Shown here: piece after piece, positions 1 through 8,144 of the stretch
Layout of the letters: each line of letters starts with the position of its first letter
How positions within the stretch are numbered: position 1 is the stretch's first letter
NCBI GenBank assembly: GCA_937889595.1
Contig: CALAOR010000080.1
Coordinates: 1-45,357, forward strand
DNA: 45,357 nt
Direction of reading: 5' to 3'
Source: an uncultured bacterium
GTDB lineage: Bacteria; Oederibacteriota; PGYV01; Palsa-1178
Position numbers and translations under genes: made by a program
Notes under the pieces: model-generated
The model's input: only the letters and a program-made list of their open reading frames with translations
What the model was told of the DNA's origin: nothing
The model's database searches: none

Positions 1-71
1 AAAGCCGCTGCGGGTTTTTTGTACTCCGAATCCTCAAACATATTCTCAATCAAAACTCCTATTATAGCCAT
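1..71 (-). CDS. DJ-1/PfpI family protein, N-terminus only (runs off the window)
   Basis: The reading frame starts with ATG at 71 and gives MAIIGVLIENMFEDSEYKKP before leaving the window at base 1. This is the first beta strand and following loop typical of DJ-1/PfpI/YhbO proteins, whose family start is close to IAVLITDxFEDSE. Family members are small cytoplasmic proteins with a nucleophilic Cys, described as proteases, chaperones or deglycases; the Cys region lies outside the window. AAGGA is 8 nt before the ATG. The function is inferred from the first 23 residues only, so the subfamily cannot be named. Confidence 0.7.
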   Translation of the reverse strand, partial: MAIIGVLIENMFEDSEYKKPAAA

Positions 72-150
72 ATCAGCATCCTTTATCACTTTCTAAAATC
101 TTATATCTGCCACAAACTAAATTCAGGATCACAATTTCTTTATTCTGGTA

Positions 151-399
151 TCAATGCCCCGGTTTAAGAACGACCTTGGTCCAGCCATCCTTGCGCGCAT
201 CAAAGTTTTTGTAGGCTTCGGCCGCCCGGTCGAGTGGCAGTTCGTGCGAGATGATGAAGGACGGTTTTGCCTTTCCCTCTGCGATCAGCTTACACAACTT
301 GCGGTTATATGCTTTTACATTTGCCTGGCCAGTCCCGATGTGCTGGCCCTTGATCCAAAACTGGCCAAAATCGAACTCAATCCGGCCTTGTTTGGCCAA
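151..399 (-). pseudogene. C-terminal fragment of zinc-type alcohol/formaldehyde dehydrogenase
   Basis: About 80 codons match the C-terminal end of the glutathione-independent formaldehyde dehydrogenase branch of zinc alcohol dehydrogenases. Visible landmarks are GQHIGTGQANVKAYNRKL, then AKPSFIISHELPLDRA and the terminal FDARKDGWTKVVLKP. An intact enzyme has roughly 350-400 residues. The catalytic zinc site and the Rossmann NAD(P)-binding fold would lie upstream and are absent, so this piece cannot be an active enzyme. The frame opens only at a TTG (399) without a ribosome site. Directly upstream, in another frame, the sequence becomes the beginning of a cis-prenyltransferase, so this looks like a deletion junction. 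Confidence 0.8.
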
Positions 400-508
400 T
401 TTCTTTGGGCATTCCTCTTACCTCTGACCATCTCCTGTTACCATCCGGAATGACCCCGATATGCGCTGGCAATCTTGTGCCAACAGCCTCAACTGTGCTT
501 GTGTGCAT
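377..508 (-). pseudogene. N-terminal fragment of cis-prenyltransferase (UppS-like)
   Basis: An ATG at 508 follows a strong AAAGGAGG site and opens a 43-codon frame. It contains [20 protein letters not shown], the signature of undecaprenyl diphosphate synthase and relatives: DGNRRW carries the Asp that binds magnesium diphosphate and the Arg residues that grip the isoprenyl diphosphate. Intact enzymes have about 230-260 residues. Here the similarity stops after GMPKEIGQ, exactly where alcohol dehydrogenase sequence begins in another frame, and a stop follows within a few codons. Translation signals survive, so a short peptide could still be made, but the active site is incomplete. Confidence 0.75.
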
Positions 509-541
509 CTCTGCCTCCTTTCACAGCGTTGTGCCATATCT

Positions 542-1063
542 CTATTCCGTAGTTTTGCCGTTGAAGTGCTCGTTGTCGGCTTCCGCCTCGGCGCGGGTAT
601 GGTGGACAACGTCTTCCCTATGATTCGGTGGCGCATAGAGCGTATAGAGCTTCATTGGAACGCTGCCGGTGTTGATGATGTTGTGTTTCGTTCCACCCGG
701 AATGACTACCGCGAAGCCCGCGCTAATCGTAGTCCGAACGCCATCGAGAACCGCCTCACCGGAACCCGCTTCCACACGAAAGAACTGGTCGGACTTGTGG
801 ACTTCCGCCCCAATATCTTCCCCGGGCTTTAACGCCATAACAACGAGCTGACATTGTTTTGTCGTGTAAAGAACCCGGCGGAAATCAATGTTTTTGATTG
901 CGATACCTTTGATGTCTTGCACATATCCTTTCATAACGACTCCATTTTCGTTCTTGTTAAGTGATTTTTCTGTCTCGTGTCCTTTCCCCCCGAAACCCTG
1001 GGCTAACAAAGTGACTATTCCAAAAAACATTACAACCATGACACATCCAAAAATTCTCTTCAT
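542..1063 (-). CDS. exported cupin-domain protein
   Basis: The 173-residue product has a signal peptide (MKR, then a hydrophobic stretch to about residue 20). The mature part is a single cupin_2 barrel at about residues 50-150: LKPGEDIGAEVHKSDQFFRV matches cupin motif 1 (His and Glu/Gln metal ligands) and the later PGGTKHNIINTG matches motif 2. Related small cupins bind a metal and act as dioxygenases, isomerases or sugar-binding proteins, often annotated as mannose-6-phosphate isomerase-like. The substrate cannot be read from the sequence. The start is supported by AAGGAGG 7 nt upstream; TATAAA lies farther upstream but no good -35 box was found. The gene stands between a gene-fragment junction and a truncated response regulator. 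Confidence 0.85.
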   Translation of the reverse strand: MKRIFGCVMVVMFFGIVTLLAQGFGGKGHETEKSLNKNENGVVMKGYVQDIKGIAIKNIDFRRVLYTTKQCQLVVMALKPGEDIGAEVHKSDQFFRVEAGSGEAVLDGVRTTISAGFAVVIPGGTKHNIINTGSVPMKLYTLYAPPNHREDVVHHTRAEAEADNEHFNGKTTE

Positions 1064-1093
1064 AAGACATTCCTCCTTTGAAAAAAAATATTT

Positions 1094-1192
1094 TTATACG
1101 ATTAACCTAAACCTTTTTAAGAAACCTGTATTCTGCCACGCGTTACTCAGATTGCTCTTATTATCATCAACTGCCAATACTTTCTGCTTCAT
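1094..1192 (-). pseudogene. response regulator, N-terminal stub
   Basis: An ATG at 1192 overlaps the stop of the histidine kinase gene (ATGA), the usual arrangement for a coupled response regulator. The first residues, MKQKVLAVDDNKSNL, are the first beta strand and acidic pocket (DD) of a CheY-like receiver. Similarity then stops abruptly. The next codons (SNAWQNTGF) are unlike any receiver, and a stop comes after 32 residues. The phosphoacceptor Asp, expected near residue 52, is missing. The cognate regulator of the kinase has therefore been cut off, with the break near 1146-1150, and the cupin segment follows. Confidence 0.7.
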
Positions 1193-2793
1193 CTGACACT
1201 ACCACCACGGGATACAACCGGCAGGGTAAACTTAACCGATGTGCCTTTATTTAAACCCATGGATTCCACGGAAAGTTTCCCCCCGTGCAGTTCAACCAAC
1301 TTTCTAGACAGCGGCAAGCCAAGTCCTGTCCCTTCGGTTACCCGGGAAAATGGGGTATCGACACGGAAAAAACCTTCAAATATTTTATCCATATTTTCAA
1401 CTGCGATACCCACTCCAGTATCCCATACCGTTACTTCTATATCTGAACCGGTTTTCTTCGCCCTCATGCCGATCTTACCGCCCTCGGGTGTGAATTTAAC
1501 CGCGTTTGAAAGCAGGTTGTAAACTATCTCTTTTACCTTGAGCTCATCAGCCTCAATATCCGGCAGATCCGCGGCTATTTCAAGCTGCATATTAAGTTTC
1601 TTTTTATCTACAGTATCAGCCAGCAGGCATGAAATTTCATTTAACAAATTTTTCATGGGTAATCTGGATAATGCCAGATTCATCTTTCCGGATTCAACTT
1701 TTGCCATATCAAGTATCTGATTAATCAGCAATCGCAGGTGATTCCCGCTGGTTAAAACATTATTAACGTAATTCTTCTGTTTCTCATTGAGCGGCCCGAA
1801 AATCTCGTCGTATAATATCTCGGAGAAACCATTAATGGAGTTAAGCGGGGTCCTGAGTTCATGCGACATGTTTGCCAAAAACTCGGATTTTGCCCGGGCT
1901 GTGCGTTTTAACTCGATGGTCAGCGCTTCCAGGTCTTCATGGGCTTTTTTCAGGCCATTTTCCACTTCCCTGCGGTCCGTGATATCATCTATGGCAAGGA
2001 GTATTATCCTTTCCTTTCCCAGCACCCTTTCGATCTGCCGGGCATTCAAAAGCATTATGCGCCTGCCTATGCCGGCAAAATCATGTTCCACCTCATAGTC
2101 ATCAAATGACGTTTTCTGGGGAAGGATGGTTTCGAGGAGTTCCCGGAGTTTGGGGATATCCCACTGCTTGTTCCCAAGGTCATAAATAAGCTGGTCTATC
2201 GTCTCCTCGGGTTTTACCTTAAAAAATTTATAAAAGGATCGGCTGGCAGTGACTATCCTTAAGTCCTGGTCCAGCGCTATCAGGGGTTCGCGTATGGTGT
2301 TGATCATGCTTTCGGCGTATTCGCGCGCCGCTTCTTCGGATATCTTGGTCTTCACCAGTTCTTTCCAGGTCTTTTCCAGACCGTTTTCTATTTCCCTGCG
2401 ACCGGTAATGTCCTCGATGGCCAGCAGGATTATCCGCTCTTTTCCCGACGCTCTTTTGATCTGCCGGGCATTCAAAAGCATTATGCGCCTGCCTATGCCT
2501 GCAAAATCGTGTTCCACCTCATAGTTGTCAAAGGTGGCTTTCTGGGGAAGTATGGTTTCAAGGAGTTCCCGAAGTTTGGGGATGTCCCACTGCTTGTTTC
2601 CAAGGTCATAAATAAGATGTCCCACTGTCTCCGCGGGCTTTACCTTAAAGACTTCATAGAAAGAACGGCTTACGGATACCACCCTTAAATCCTTGTCCAG
2701 CGTTATCAAAGGCTCGCGCACCGTGTCGATGATGCTCTCGGCGTATTCCCGGGCTTCATCCTCAAGCATGGACACTCTGTGTTTCTTTGCCAT
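1189..2793 (-). CDS. PAS-PAS sensor histidine kinase
   Basis: The 534-residue protein has no transmembrane segment. Two PAS domains (about residues 13-135 and 155-277) are close copies of each other with a 142-residue period, sharing LIYDLGNKQWDIPKLRELLE and MLLNARQI. The duplication is still obvious in the DNA. A short coiled linker leads to the HisKA domain with [12 protein letters not shown] (phospho-accepting His about residue 311). The HATPase_c domain has an N box near LLSNAVKF and the G boxes DTGVGIA and GTGLGLPLSRK. It should autophosphorylate in response to a cytoplasmic signal. Its partner regulator, translationally coupled downstream, is truncated. The start follows AAAAGGGG. It lies downstream of the chemotaxis operon, separated by three hairpins. 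Confidence 0.92.
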   Translation of the reverse strand: MAKKHRVSMLEDEAREYAESIIDTVREPLITLDKDLRVVSVSRSFYEVFKVKPAETVGHLIYDLGNKQWDIPKLRELLETILPQKATFDNYEVEHDFAGIGRRIMLLNARQIKRASGKERIILLAIEDITGRREIENGLEKTWKELVKTKISEEAAREYAESMINTIREPLIALDQDLRIVTASRSFYKFFKVKPEETIDQLIYDLGNKQWDIPKLRELLETILPQKTSFDDYEVEHDFAGIGRRIMLLNARQIERVLGKERIILLAIDDITDRREVENGLKKAHEDLEALTIELKRTARAKSEFLANMSHELRTPLNSINGFSEILYDEIFGPLNEKQKNYVNNVLTSGNHLRLLINQILDMAKVESGKMNLALSRLPMKNLLNEISCLLADTVDKKKLNMQLEIAADLPDIEADELKVKEIVYNLLSNAVKFTPEGGKIGMRAKKTGSDIEVTVWDTGVGIAVENMDKIFEGFFRVDTPFSRVTEGTGLGLPLSRKLVELHGGKLSVESMGLNKGTSVKFTLPVVSRGGSVR

Positions 2794-2825
2794 ATTGAAC
2801 CCCTTTTATTCCGCGTTGTGAATTC

Positions 2826-2887
2826 CCCGGGCTTCAGCCCGGGGATGAACATACGCTAAATATCGCACGCTTCTTCAGAAGCGTGCG
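2826..2887. other. two adjacent hairpins between kinase gene and cheB
   Basis: Bases 2826-2845 form an 8-bp GC-only stem (CCCCGGGC/GCCCGGGG) with loop TTCA. Bases 2866-2886 form a second stem (GCACGCT/AGCGTGC) with TTCA again in the loop. Both lie between the chemotaxis terminator and the kinase start. They could be extra terminators, RNA-stability hairpins or small palindromic repeats; the sequence does not decide. Confidence 0.55.
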
Positions 2888-2900
2888 CACCAATCGGATC

Positions 2901-2932
2901 AAAATACCCCGGACTTCAGTCCGGGGTATTTT
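2901..2932 (-). terminator. terminator of the chemotaxis operon, overlapping the cheB stop
   Basis: A 14-bp stem (AAAATACCCCGGAC paired with its exact complement) closes a TTCA loop. In the minus direction the stem runs into a T run, as expected for intrinsic termination. Its distal arm overlaps the cheB stop codon at 2931-2933. The stem is also a good terminator read from the other strand. Confidence 0.75.
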
Positions 2933-3974
2933 ATATTTCTTCCTGTTTTCCGTTTTTTCTGCAAAGTTCCAATATTAATCCTGCTATGTCAGACGGCGGC
3001 GCCACGTAATCAGCCGCGCCTATGTCTATTGCGGCCTTAGGCATGCCAAATACAACCGAGCTTTTCTCGTCCTGCGCCACTGTTAAAGCGCCTGCTTTTT
3101 TCATGTTCAGGAGCCCTTCTGCGCCGTCTTTTCCCATCCCTGTCAGCAGGACCCCTACGGCATTTGCGCCGGCATACAGGGCAGCGGATGAAAACAGCAC
3201 GTCTACAGACGGCCTGTGCCTGTTTACCCTGGGCCCGTCTTTTATTTCTATATAATAATCCCTGCCCATGCGTTTTAAAAGCATGTGCCGGTTTCCGGGT
3301 GCAATGAATACCTTCCCGGGTGATGCTTTATCTCCGTTTTGCGCTTCTTTTATCTCAGGCCTGCATACATTATTTAAATGCGCGGCAAAACTGGTCGTGA
3401 ACTTCTCAGGCATGTGCTGGGTAATCAGAATAGCAGGTATGTCTTCAGTGTACTGTATTAAAATATCCCTGATGGCATCTGTGCCGCCTGTGGAAGCGCC
3501 CATTACCACTATTTTTTCAGTTGTCTTGTTCATGGCAAGAGTGGCCGGTTTTGTTTCCTGCGCTTCTCGGGTTTTTTCCCTGATTCTTACCTTTGCAGCG
3601 GCTTTTATCTTGCTTATGAGGTCAACTGCCATATCACCAACTGTATACGACGGCCCGGGCTTGCAAAGCACCTCAATTGCGCCGGACTGCAGCGCTTCTA
3701 TGGCCAGACTGCCGGCTTTTTCAGTCAGGGAAGAAACCACTATGACCGGCATGGGATGATAATGCATGATTTTTTTCAGGAAAGTAATGCCGTCCATCCC
3801 GGGTAGTTCTATGTCCAGAGTCACCACATCCGGCTTTAACGTTACTATTTTATCACGCGCCACATAGGCGTCAGAAGCCGTGCCTATGACCTCAATATCA
3901 GGGTCGTGGCCAAGCTCTGCGGCCAGGATTTTCCTGACAACTGCCGAGTCGTCTACAATGAGGACTTTTATCAC
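2931..3974 (-). CDS. cheB: CheB, chemotaxis protein-glutamate methylesterase
   Basis: The 347-residue protein has an N-terminal receiver domain (residues 1-120; VDDSAVVR, phospho-Asp 54 in LDIELPGMDG) and a C-terminal methylesterase domain. The catalytic triad is visible: Ser in MGASTGGTDA, His in ITQHMPE and Asp in GMGKDGAEG. CheB removes methyl groups from chemoreceptor glutamates and deamidates glutamines; phosphorylation by CheA relieves inhibition by the receiver. The GTG start follows AAGGGG and sits 2 nt after the cheX stop. It is the last gene of the operon, with the terminator hairpin overlapping its stop. Confidence 0.97.
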   Translation of the reverse strand: MIKVLIVDDSAVVRKILAAELGHDPDIEVIGTASDAYVARDKIVTLKPDVVTLDIELPGMDGITFLKKIMHYHPMPVIVVSSLTEKAGSLAIEALQSGAIEVLCKPGPSYTVGDMAVDLISKIKAAAKVRIREKTREAQETKPATLAMNKTTEKIVVMGASTGGTDAIRDILIQYTEDIPAILITQHMPEKFTTSFAAHLNNVCRPEIKEAQNGDKASPGKVFIAPGNRHMLLKRMGRDYYIEIKDGPRVNRHRPSVDVLFSSAALYAGANAVGVLLTGMGKDGAEGLLNMKKAGALTVAQDEKSSVVFGMPKAAIDIGAADYVAPPSDIAGLILELCRKNGKQEEI

Positions 3975-3976
3975 AG

Positions 3977-4426
3977 TTACCCCTTTTCAAAATAGTAATA
4001 TACAGGATGCCCTTCCACTAAAAAACCTATACCGTCCTTTTTCAGCAGCTCTTTCCATTTTTCTGCGCTGATTTCCTTTATCTGCGGGAGGCCGATTTTG
4101 CCCTCAAATCCCTTTTTCCTGAATGTTGCTATGAAATTCCCGCAAATCAGGTTCATGAGTTCCATGCAGGCGTCATATTTGTTAGCCTGGGCAACCGGGT
4201 CCTTTTCATTTGTCCCGAGGGAACTGGCTGCAAGCATGGTAATAAATTCTTCATCCGCCGCCAAACCGATCTTACTTTCCGCGCCTTTTTCACAGTTAAT
4301 TTCAATGCTTCTGAATTTGTGCCCTGACGGCTGAAGTTCATCCGCGGTCACAATATCACCGAAAACCAGTGCAAACTTGGCCATTACCTCTGTTGCCACC
4401 TGCGCCAGCACTGTTTTTTCATTCAT
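3977..4426 (-). CDS. cheX: CheX-like CheY-P phosphatase
   Basis: The 149-residue protein fits the CheC/CheX/FliY phosphatase family. The diagnostic pattern D-x3-E-x2-N followed about 22 residues later by Pro is present (DACMELMN, with Glu 89 and Asn 92, then LPQI). In this family Glu and Asn position water to hydrolyse the aspartyl phosphate of CheY. There is one active-site helix, as in CheX, not two as in CheC. I chose the ATG at 4426 over an upstream start because GGGAGG lies 7 nt before it. It overlaps the end of the cheY-like gene by 8 nt, so translation is coupled. It probably ends the signal of the CheY encoded upstream. Confidence 0.85.
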   Translation of the reverse strand: MNEKTVLAQVATEVMAKFALVFGDIVTADELQPSGHKFRSIEINCEKGAESKIGLAADEEFITMLAASSLGTNEKDPVAQANKYDACMELMNLICGNFIATFRKKGFEGKIGLPQIKEISAEKWKELLKKDGIGFLVEGHPVYYYFEKG

Positions 4427-4805
4427 TTGAGCCTCCCAGGATCTCAAAAAGAATCTTTTTAATGGACTCAGGCGTAAACGGTTTGCGCAGGTAAGCCTTT
4501 ACTCCGGCGGCCATCATTTCCTCCACCATGATTTCACTGCCGTCGCTTGAGATAATAACCACGGGCATTTTTTTCAGCAGGCCGTGCTTTGACATTATCT
4601 TTATCATTTCATGGCCGGACATCACAGGCATATTTATGTCCGCAAAGACCAGATCAATCCATTCCTTGTCGAGGATTTTCAGGCCTTCCTGCCCGTTTTC
4701 CGCCTCGTAAATACCGCCCACTCCCACTTTTGAGAGCCCGATGATTTTTTTTATTATCATCCTCGCAGTTGAAGAATCGTCAACAATCAGAAAATTATAT
4801 GCCAT
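4419..4805 (-). CDS. cheY: CheY-like single-domain response regulator
   Basis: The 128-residue protein is a stand-alone receiver: acidic pair DD at 9-10, phospho-Asp 56 in FADINMP, Ser/Thr switch region in VVIISSDG, and conserved Lys in YLRKPFTPE. There is no output domain, as in CheY, which carries the phosphate from CheA to the flagellar switch. Position inside the operon next to a CheX phosphatase supports that role. AAGGAGG lies just before the ATG. Confidence 0.92.
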   Translation of the reverse strand: MAYNFLIVDDSSTARMIIKKIIGLSKVGVGGIYEAENGQEGLKILDKEWIDLVFADINMPVMSGHEMIKIMSKHGLLKKMPVVIISSDGSEIMVEEMMAAGVKAYLRKPFTPESIKKILFEILGGSNE

Positions 4806-4824
4806 TTTTCGCCTCCTTGGATTA

Positions 4825-5301
4825 TTATATCGCCACTTCGCGTTTTCCGGATCTTACTGTCAGCATGCCTGTGGCCACGTCCAGCGATAATGACCTGGGC
4901 ATGGCACCGCCCACGTCTTCGGCGGATATGAGCACGTCATTTTTCCACAACAACTTGCGCGCCAGTATGTAATTGCGCTCGCCTATGTTATAAATTGAAT
5001 CCTTATTGCCCACATGGCTGCACCCTGTTAACTTGACTATGGCCCTTTCCTTTTTCAGGCCCAGCTTGTAGGACTGTTCAAAAAGGTACGGTATGCCCGT
5101 GTCCACGAACATGCACGGGTTCTTTTTTGCTTTTTCCGGCGACACGCTTGAGAGCGGCAGTTGCGAGTGAAGCATGCCTGCCACGCCCGCCACAGGGTCA
5201 TAAACGGTAATGCCCAGGCATGACCCGAGCGCGTATGTGACTATGGAGTCGCCTTTTTTTGTGGATATCTTCATGTCGCTTACTTCCACTGTTACTTTCA
5301 T
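4825..5301 (-). CDS. cheD: CheD, chemoreceptor glutamine deamidase
   Basis: The 158-residue protein carries the CheD catalytic signatures: the nucleophilic Cys 28 in YALGSCLGITVYD, His 45 in GMLHSQLP and the Thr in FVDTGIP, followed by KLTGCSHV. CheD deamidates specific receptor glutamines to glutamate, and in Bacillus and Thermotoga it also pairs with CheC to tune adaptation. Here the partner phosphatase is CheX-like. The start codon overlaps the cheR stop (ATGA), with the ribosome site AGGAGC inside cheR. Confidence 0.95.
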   Translation of the reverse strand: MKVTVEVSDMKISTKKGDSIVTYALGSCLGITVYDPVAGVAGMLHSQLPLSSVSPEKAKKNPCMFVDTGIPYLFEQSYKLGLKKERAIVKLTGCSHVGNKDSIYNIGERNYILARKLLWKNDVLISAEDVGGAMPRSLSLDVATGMLTVRSGKREVAI

Positions 5302-6125
5302 GCTCCTGCTCCCGCGTCTTTTATATGAATCGAGTTCACTGCCCTCTTAAAGTGCGTCTTAAAACCTATCAGGCCCTCTGTATTCCCGAGCATCAAATAC
5401 CCTCCCGGCTTTAACAGCCGGTAAAATTCATTTACAAGCTTTTCCTTGAAGGCATTGTCAAAATATATCATCACATTCCTGCAGAATATGAAATCCATGT
5501 TTCCCTTCATCGGGAAAGGAATAGCGCATAAATTCAGCCTTTTAATCATTACCAATTCCCTTATTTCATTTTTTATCGAGTAAAAATTCTTTTTATTCGT
5601 TCCTTTGATCAGGGACATATGCTCTTTTATGTATTTTAGCGGCATCTCGCTTTTTACCCTTGCCTCCGGATAAATCGCCTGCTTTGCCTTGCCGAGCGCC
5701 GTTGCTGAGATGTCGGTGGCCAAAATTTTAAATTTCGACGGCATGTTTCCCGCTGCTTCTTTCAGTGCAAATGCTATGGAATACGGTTCTTCGCCCGTGG
5801 AGCACCCGGCTGACCATATCCTGAATTTTTCCTGTCCCCTTTTGGCCCATGCGGATATTTTTTCCATGAAAAAATCAAACTGCGCAGGCTCCCTGAAAAA
5901 CGAGGTCACGTTAGTGGCAATGGAATCCATCAGTATCACAAGCTCCATGCCCGACCTGTCTTTTATCACGTGGTCGTAATATTCGCGGGGTCCATTCATG
6001 CCCAAAAGCCGCATGCGTTTTGATATGCGCGCCGCCACGAGCATTTTCTTGCTGTCATTGAGCGAAATGCCGCAGTTATTATATATTACTTCCCGCATGT
6101 CATTAAATGTCTGCACGTCTATCAT
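5298..6125 (-). CDS. cheR: CheR, chemoreceptor methyltransferase
   Basis: The 275-residue protein has the small N-terminal helical domain (FNDMREVIYNNCGISL) and the SAM-binding Rossmann domain, with WSAGCSTGEEPYSIA binding S-adenosylmethionine, then LATDIS and FIFCRNVMIYF. It methylates glutamates on chemoreceptors and is the opposite number of CheB in the same operon. A good GGAGG site precedes the ATG. Length is typical for a stand-alone CheR. Confidence 0.96.
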   Translation of the reverse strand: MIDVQTFNDMREVIYNNCGISLNDSKKMLVAARISKRMRLLGMNGPREYYDHVIKDRSGMELVILMDSIATNVTSFFREPAQFDFFMEKISAWAKRGQEKFRIWSAGCSTGEEPYSIAFALKEAAGNMPSKFKILATDISATALGKAKQAIYPEARVKSEMPLKYIKEHMSLIKGTNKKNFYSIKNEIRELVMIKRLNLCAIPFPMKGNMDFIFCRNVMIYFDNAFKEKLVNEFYRLLKPGGYLMLGNTEGLIGFKTHFKRAVNSIHIKDAGAGA

Positions 6126-6170
6126 AGAGCCTCCAAACGCCTTCTATTTCGTCGTTTACAGTAATTCATA

Positions 6171-8144
6171 TCAGAAATTCTTCAGGTCCTTATCCTCTTC
6201 CATGGGTATTATCTGTTCCGGTGTCAACGCAGGCTTCTTTATCTTGACAACGGCTTTTTTCAGCAGTGCCTTTGCCCCCGGCGCATGCTGCATGGCATGC
6301 AGGGGCTTATCAGCAAAAACTTTTTTATCTACTGTCTCGCCAGCCACTGCCGCGAGTTTTGCGACAAGCTCATTTAACTCCAGTGTCTGCGACGCCAGTT
6401 CCTCGCTGGCTGACGCTGTTTCCTCAGCGCCTGATGAATTCCGCTGGGTCACGGTGTCCATATCCGCCACTGCTGAGTTTACCTGTTCCAAGCCCCTGGT
6501 TTGCTCTTCTGAAGCGGCAGCCACTTCAGCGGCAAGCCCTCCTGTTTTAGCCGCAACTTCGCTTATTTTTGCAAGGATATTTTTTACATCCTCTGTTATC
6601 TTTGAACCGGTCTCCACATTTTTCTGTGATTTCGCGATTAACTCGCCTGTATACTTCGCGGAATCCGCGCTTCTCCTGGCAAGGTTCCTTACTTCTTCTG
6701 CGATTACGGCAAAACCCTTGCCTGCTTCCCCGGCGCGGGCCGCTTCCACTGACGCGTTTAGGGCAAGGAGGTTGACCTGGAAAGCTATATCTTCAACTGT
6801 TTTGACAATTTTAGAACTCTCCACAGAATCATCCGTGATATCAGCGATGGTTTTTACCATTTTTTCCACCGATGCCTGCGCGTCATCAATTGTCTTTTTT
6901 GACTCTCTCATCATTATATTTACCTGCCGGGAATTATCAGCGTTCTGGATGACCATTGACGTTATTTCCTCCATTGATGACGTGGTCTCTTCCAGGGAGG
7001 CAGCCTGCTCTGACGCACCCTGAGCTATTTCCTGGCTGGACTGGGTTATCTGCCCTGCCGCGGCAGCCACCTGCTCTGAACCTGCGGTTAACCCCTTTAT
7101 TACCTCGCTGATCGGCCCGGCTATAGAACCGGCTGTCAAAACACCTGCAAGCGTGATTAATAAGGCTGAAATCGATACAAGCACCCATATAAACATATTC
7201 AGATTGTTTACCGGCTCGAAAATTTCATTGCTTAAAACTTTGGCAAGTACTGCCCATTTTTCACCAAGTATTTCCACGGGTTTGTAAACCCATATCACCT
7301 TATCCCCCACGTAGCCTGTGCCTTCCATTTTTCCGGACTTGCCTGCGAGGGCTTCCCTTACGCTTTCATTGTCAATTCCATTATTTTGGACATTGCCTTT
7401 AAAAGACGCTTCAATTGAGTGGTTAACCGGATCCGAGTGCGAAGTACTGCGCATTTTGAAATCTGGCCCCACAAGCACTGTCTCGCCCATCTTTCCCATG
7501 CCTATGCGGGACTGCATCATTGCATCAATCTCGGCAAGCGTGAGTTTCAACGCAAAAACCCCGATTATCTTATTGTTTTTCCTGACAACCGCCGCTACAA
7601 AACAAGCGGGTGTATTTCCTGAAGGCGCGTATAAAGCATATTCACCAAAGCCGCTGCCGCCGTTCATAGCGCTGTTAAAAGCCGCTGCGAGGGGTGAATC
7701 TTTATACGGGCCTGTTTTCAGGTTTGTCCCAAAATCAGATTCCTTTGTAACTGAATAAACAACATCGCCGTCCATGCCTATGAGTTTAAGGTCGTCAAAA
7801 CCGCGTTCCTTGATATATTGCGGGAAATAATTTTTTATGTCAACCAGACGGGCTTTCAGGCCTGTGTTGTTCGATCCCGTATAGGACTTGTCAAACAATT
7901 CGAGCGATTCCACCACAAACGGGTTAATAGCCATACCCAGAACCGTGCCTTGCGAGCTTTTAAACCATTTTTCCACTTCGCTTTTCTTCAGGTCCGATAT
8001 CGAGTCCAGCCTGTCAAAAATCATTGTTTCAACTGTGGCTCTTGAGCGGTTCAGGCTCATTATGCCTACCACGCACACGGGCAGCAGCCCTACCAGCAGG
8101 AACATCGCAATCAGTTTCACCCTCAGGTTAATTTTCTTAAACAT
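6171..8144 (-). CDS. methyl-accepting chemotaxis protein with dCache sensor
   Basis: I place the start at 8144 ([15 protein letters not shown]) because GGAGGAGAAAA lies directly before it; it overlaps the cheW stop by 8 nt. This gives 657 residues: TM1 at about 10-30, a large periplasmic dCache-like domain with [19 protein letters not shown] and an LIGPD-like repeat, TM2 near residue 320-345, and a long cytoplasmic signalling hairpin. The hairpin tip is visible ([32 protein letters not shown]). A canonical HAMP domain is not recognisable: the helix after TM2 runs straight into the coiled coil. No CheR-tethering pentapeptide ends the protein (it ends KDLKNF). It is the only receptor in the operon, so it is probably the main input of this CheA. 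Confidence 0.93.
   Translation of the reverse strand: MFKKINLRVKLIAMFLLVGLLPVCVVGIMSLNRSRATVETMIFDRLDSISDLKKSEVEKWFKSSQGTVLGMAINPFVVESLELFDKSYTGSNNTGLKARLVDIKNYFPQYIKERGFDDLKLIGMDGDVVYSVTKESDFGTNLKTGPYKDSPLAAAFNSAMNGGSGFGEYALYAPSGNTPACFVAAVVRKNNKIIGVFALKLTLAEIDAMMQSRIGMGKMGETVLVGPDFKMRSTSHSDPVNHSIEASFKGNVQNNGIDNESVREALAGKSGKMEGTGYVGDKVIWVYKPVEILGEKWAVLAKVLSNEIFEPVNNLNMFIWVLVSISALLITLAGVLTAGSIAGPISEVIKGLTAGSEQVAAAAGQITQSSQEIAQGASEQAASLEETTSSMEEITSMVIQNADNSRQVNIMMRESKKTIDDAQASVEKMVKTIADITDDSVESSKIVKTVEDIAFQVNLLALNASVEAARAGEAGKGFAVIAEEVRNLARRSADSAKYTGELIAKSQKNVETGSKITEDVKNILAKISEVAAKTGGLAAEVAAASEEQTRGLEQVNSAVADMDTVTQRNSSGAEETASASEELASQTLELNELVAKLAAVAGETVDKKVFADKPLHAMQHAPGAKALLKKAVVKIKKPALTPEQIIPMEEDKDLKNF

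Noticed and set aside
5998-7023. 341-codon open frame on the plus strand
   Set aside because: It lies opposite cheR and the receptor gene, is extremely rich in Ser/Ala and has no family features; it mirrors the codon pattern of the true genes.
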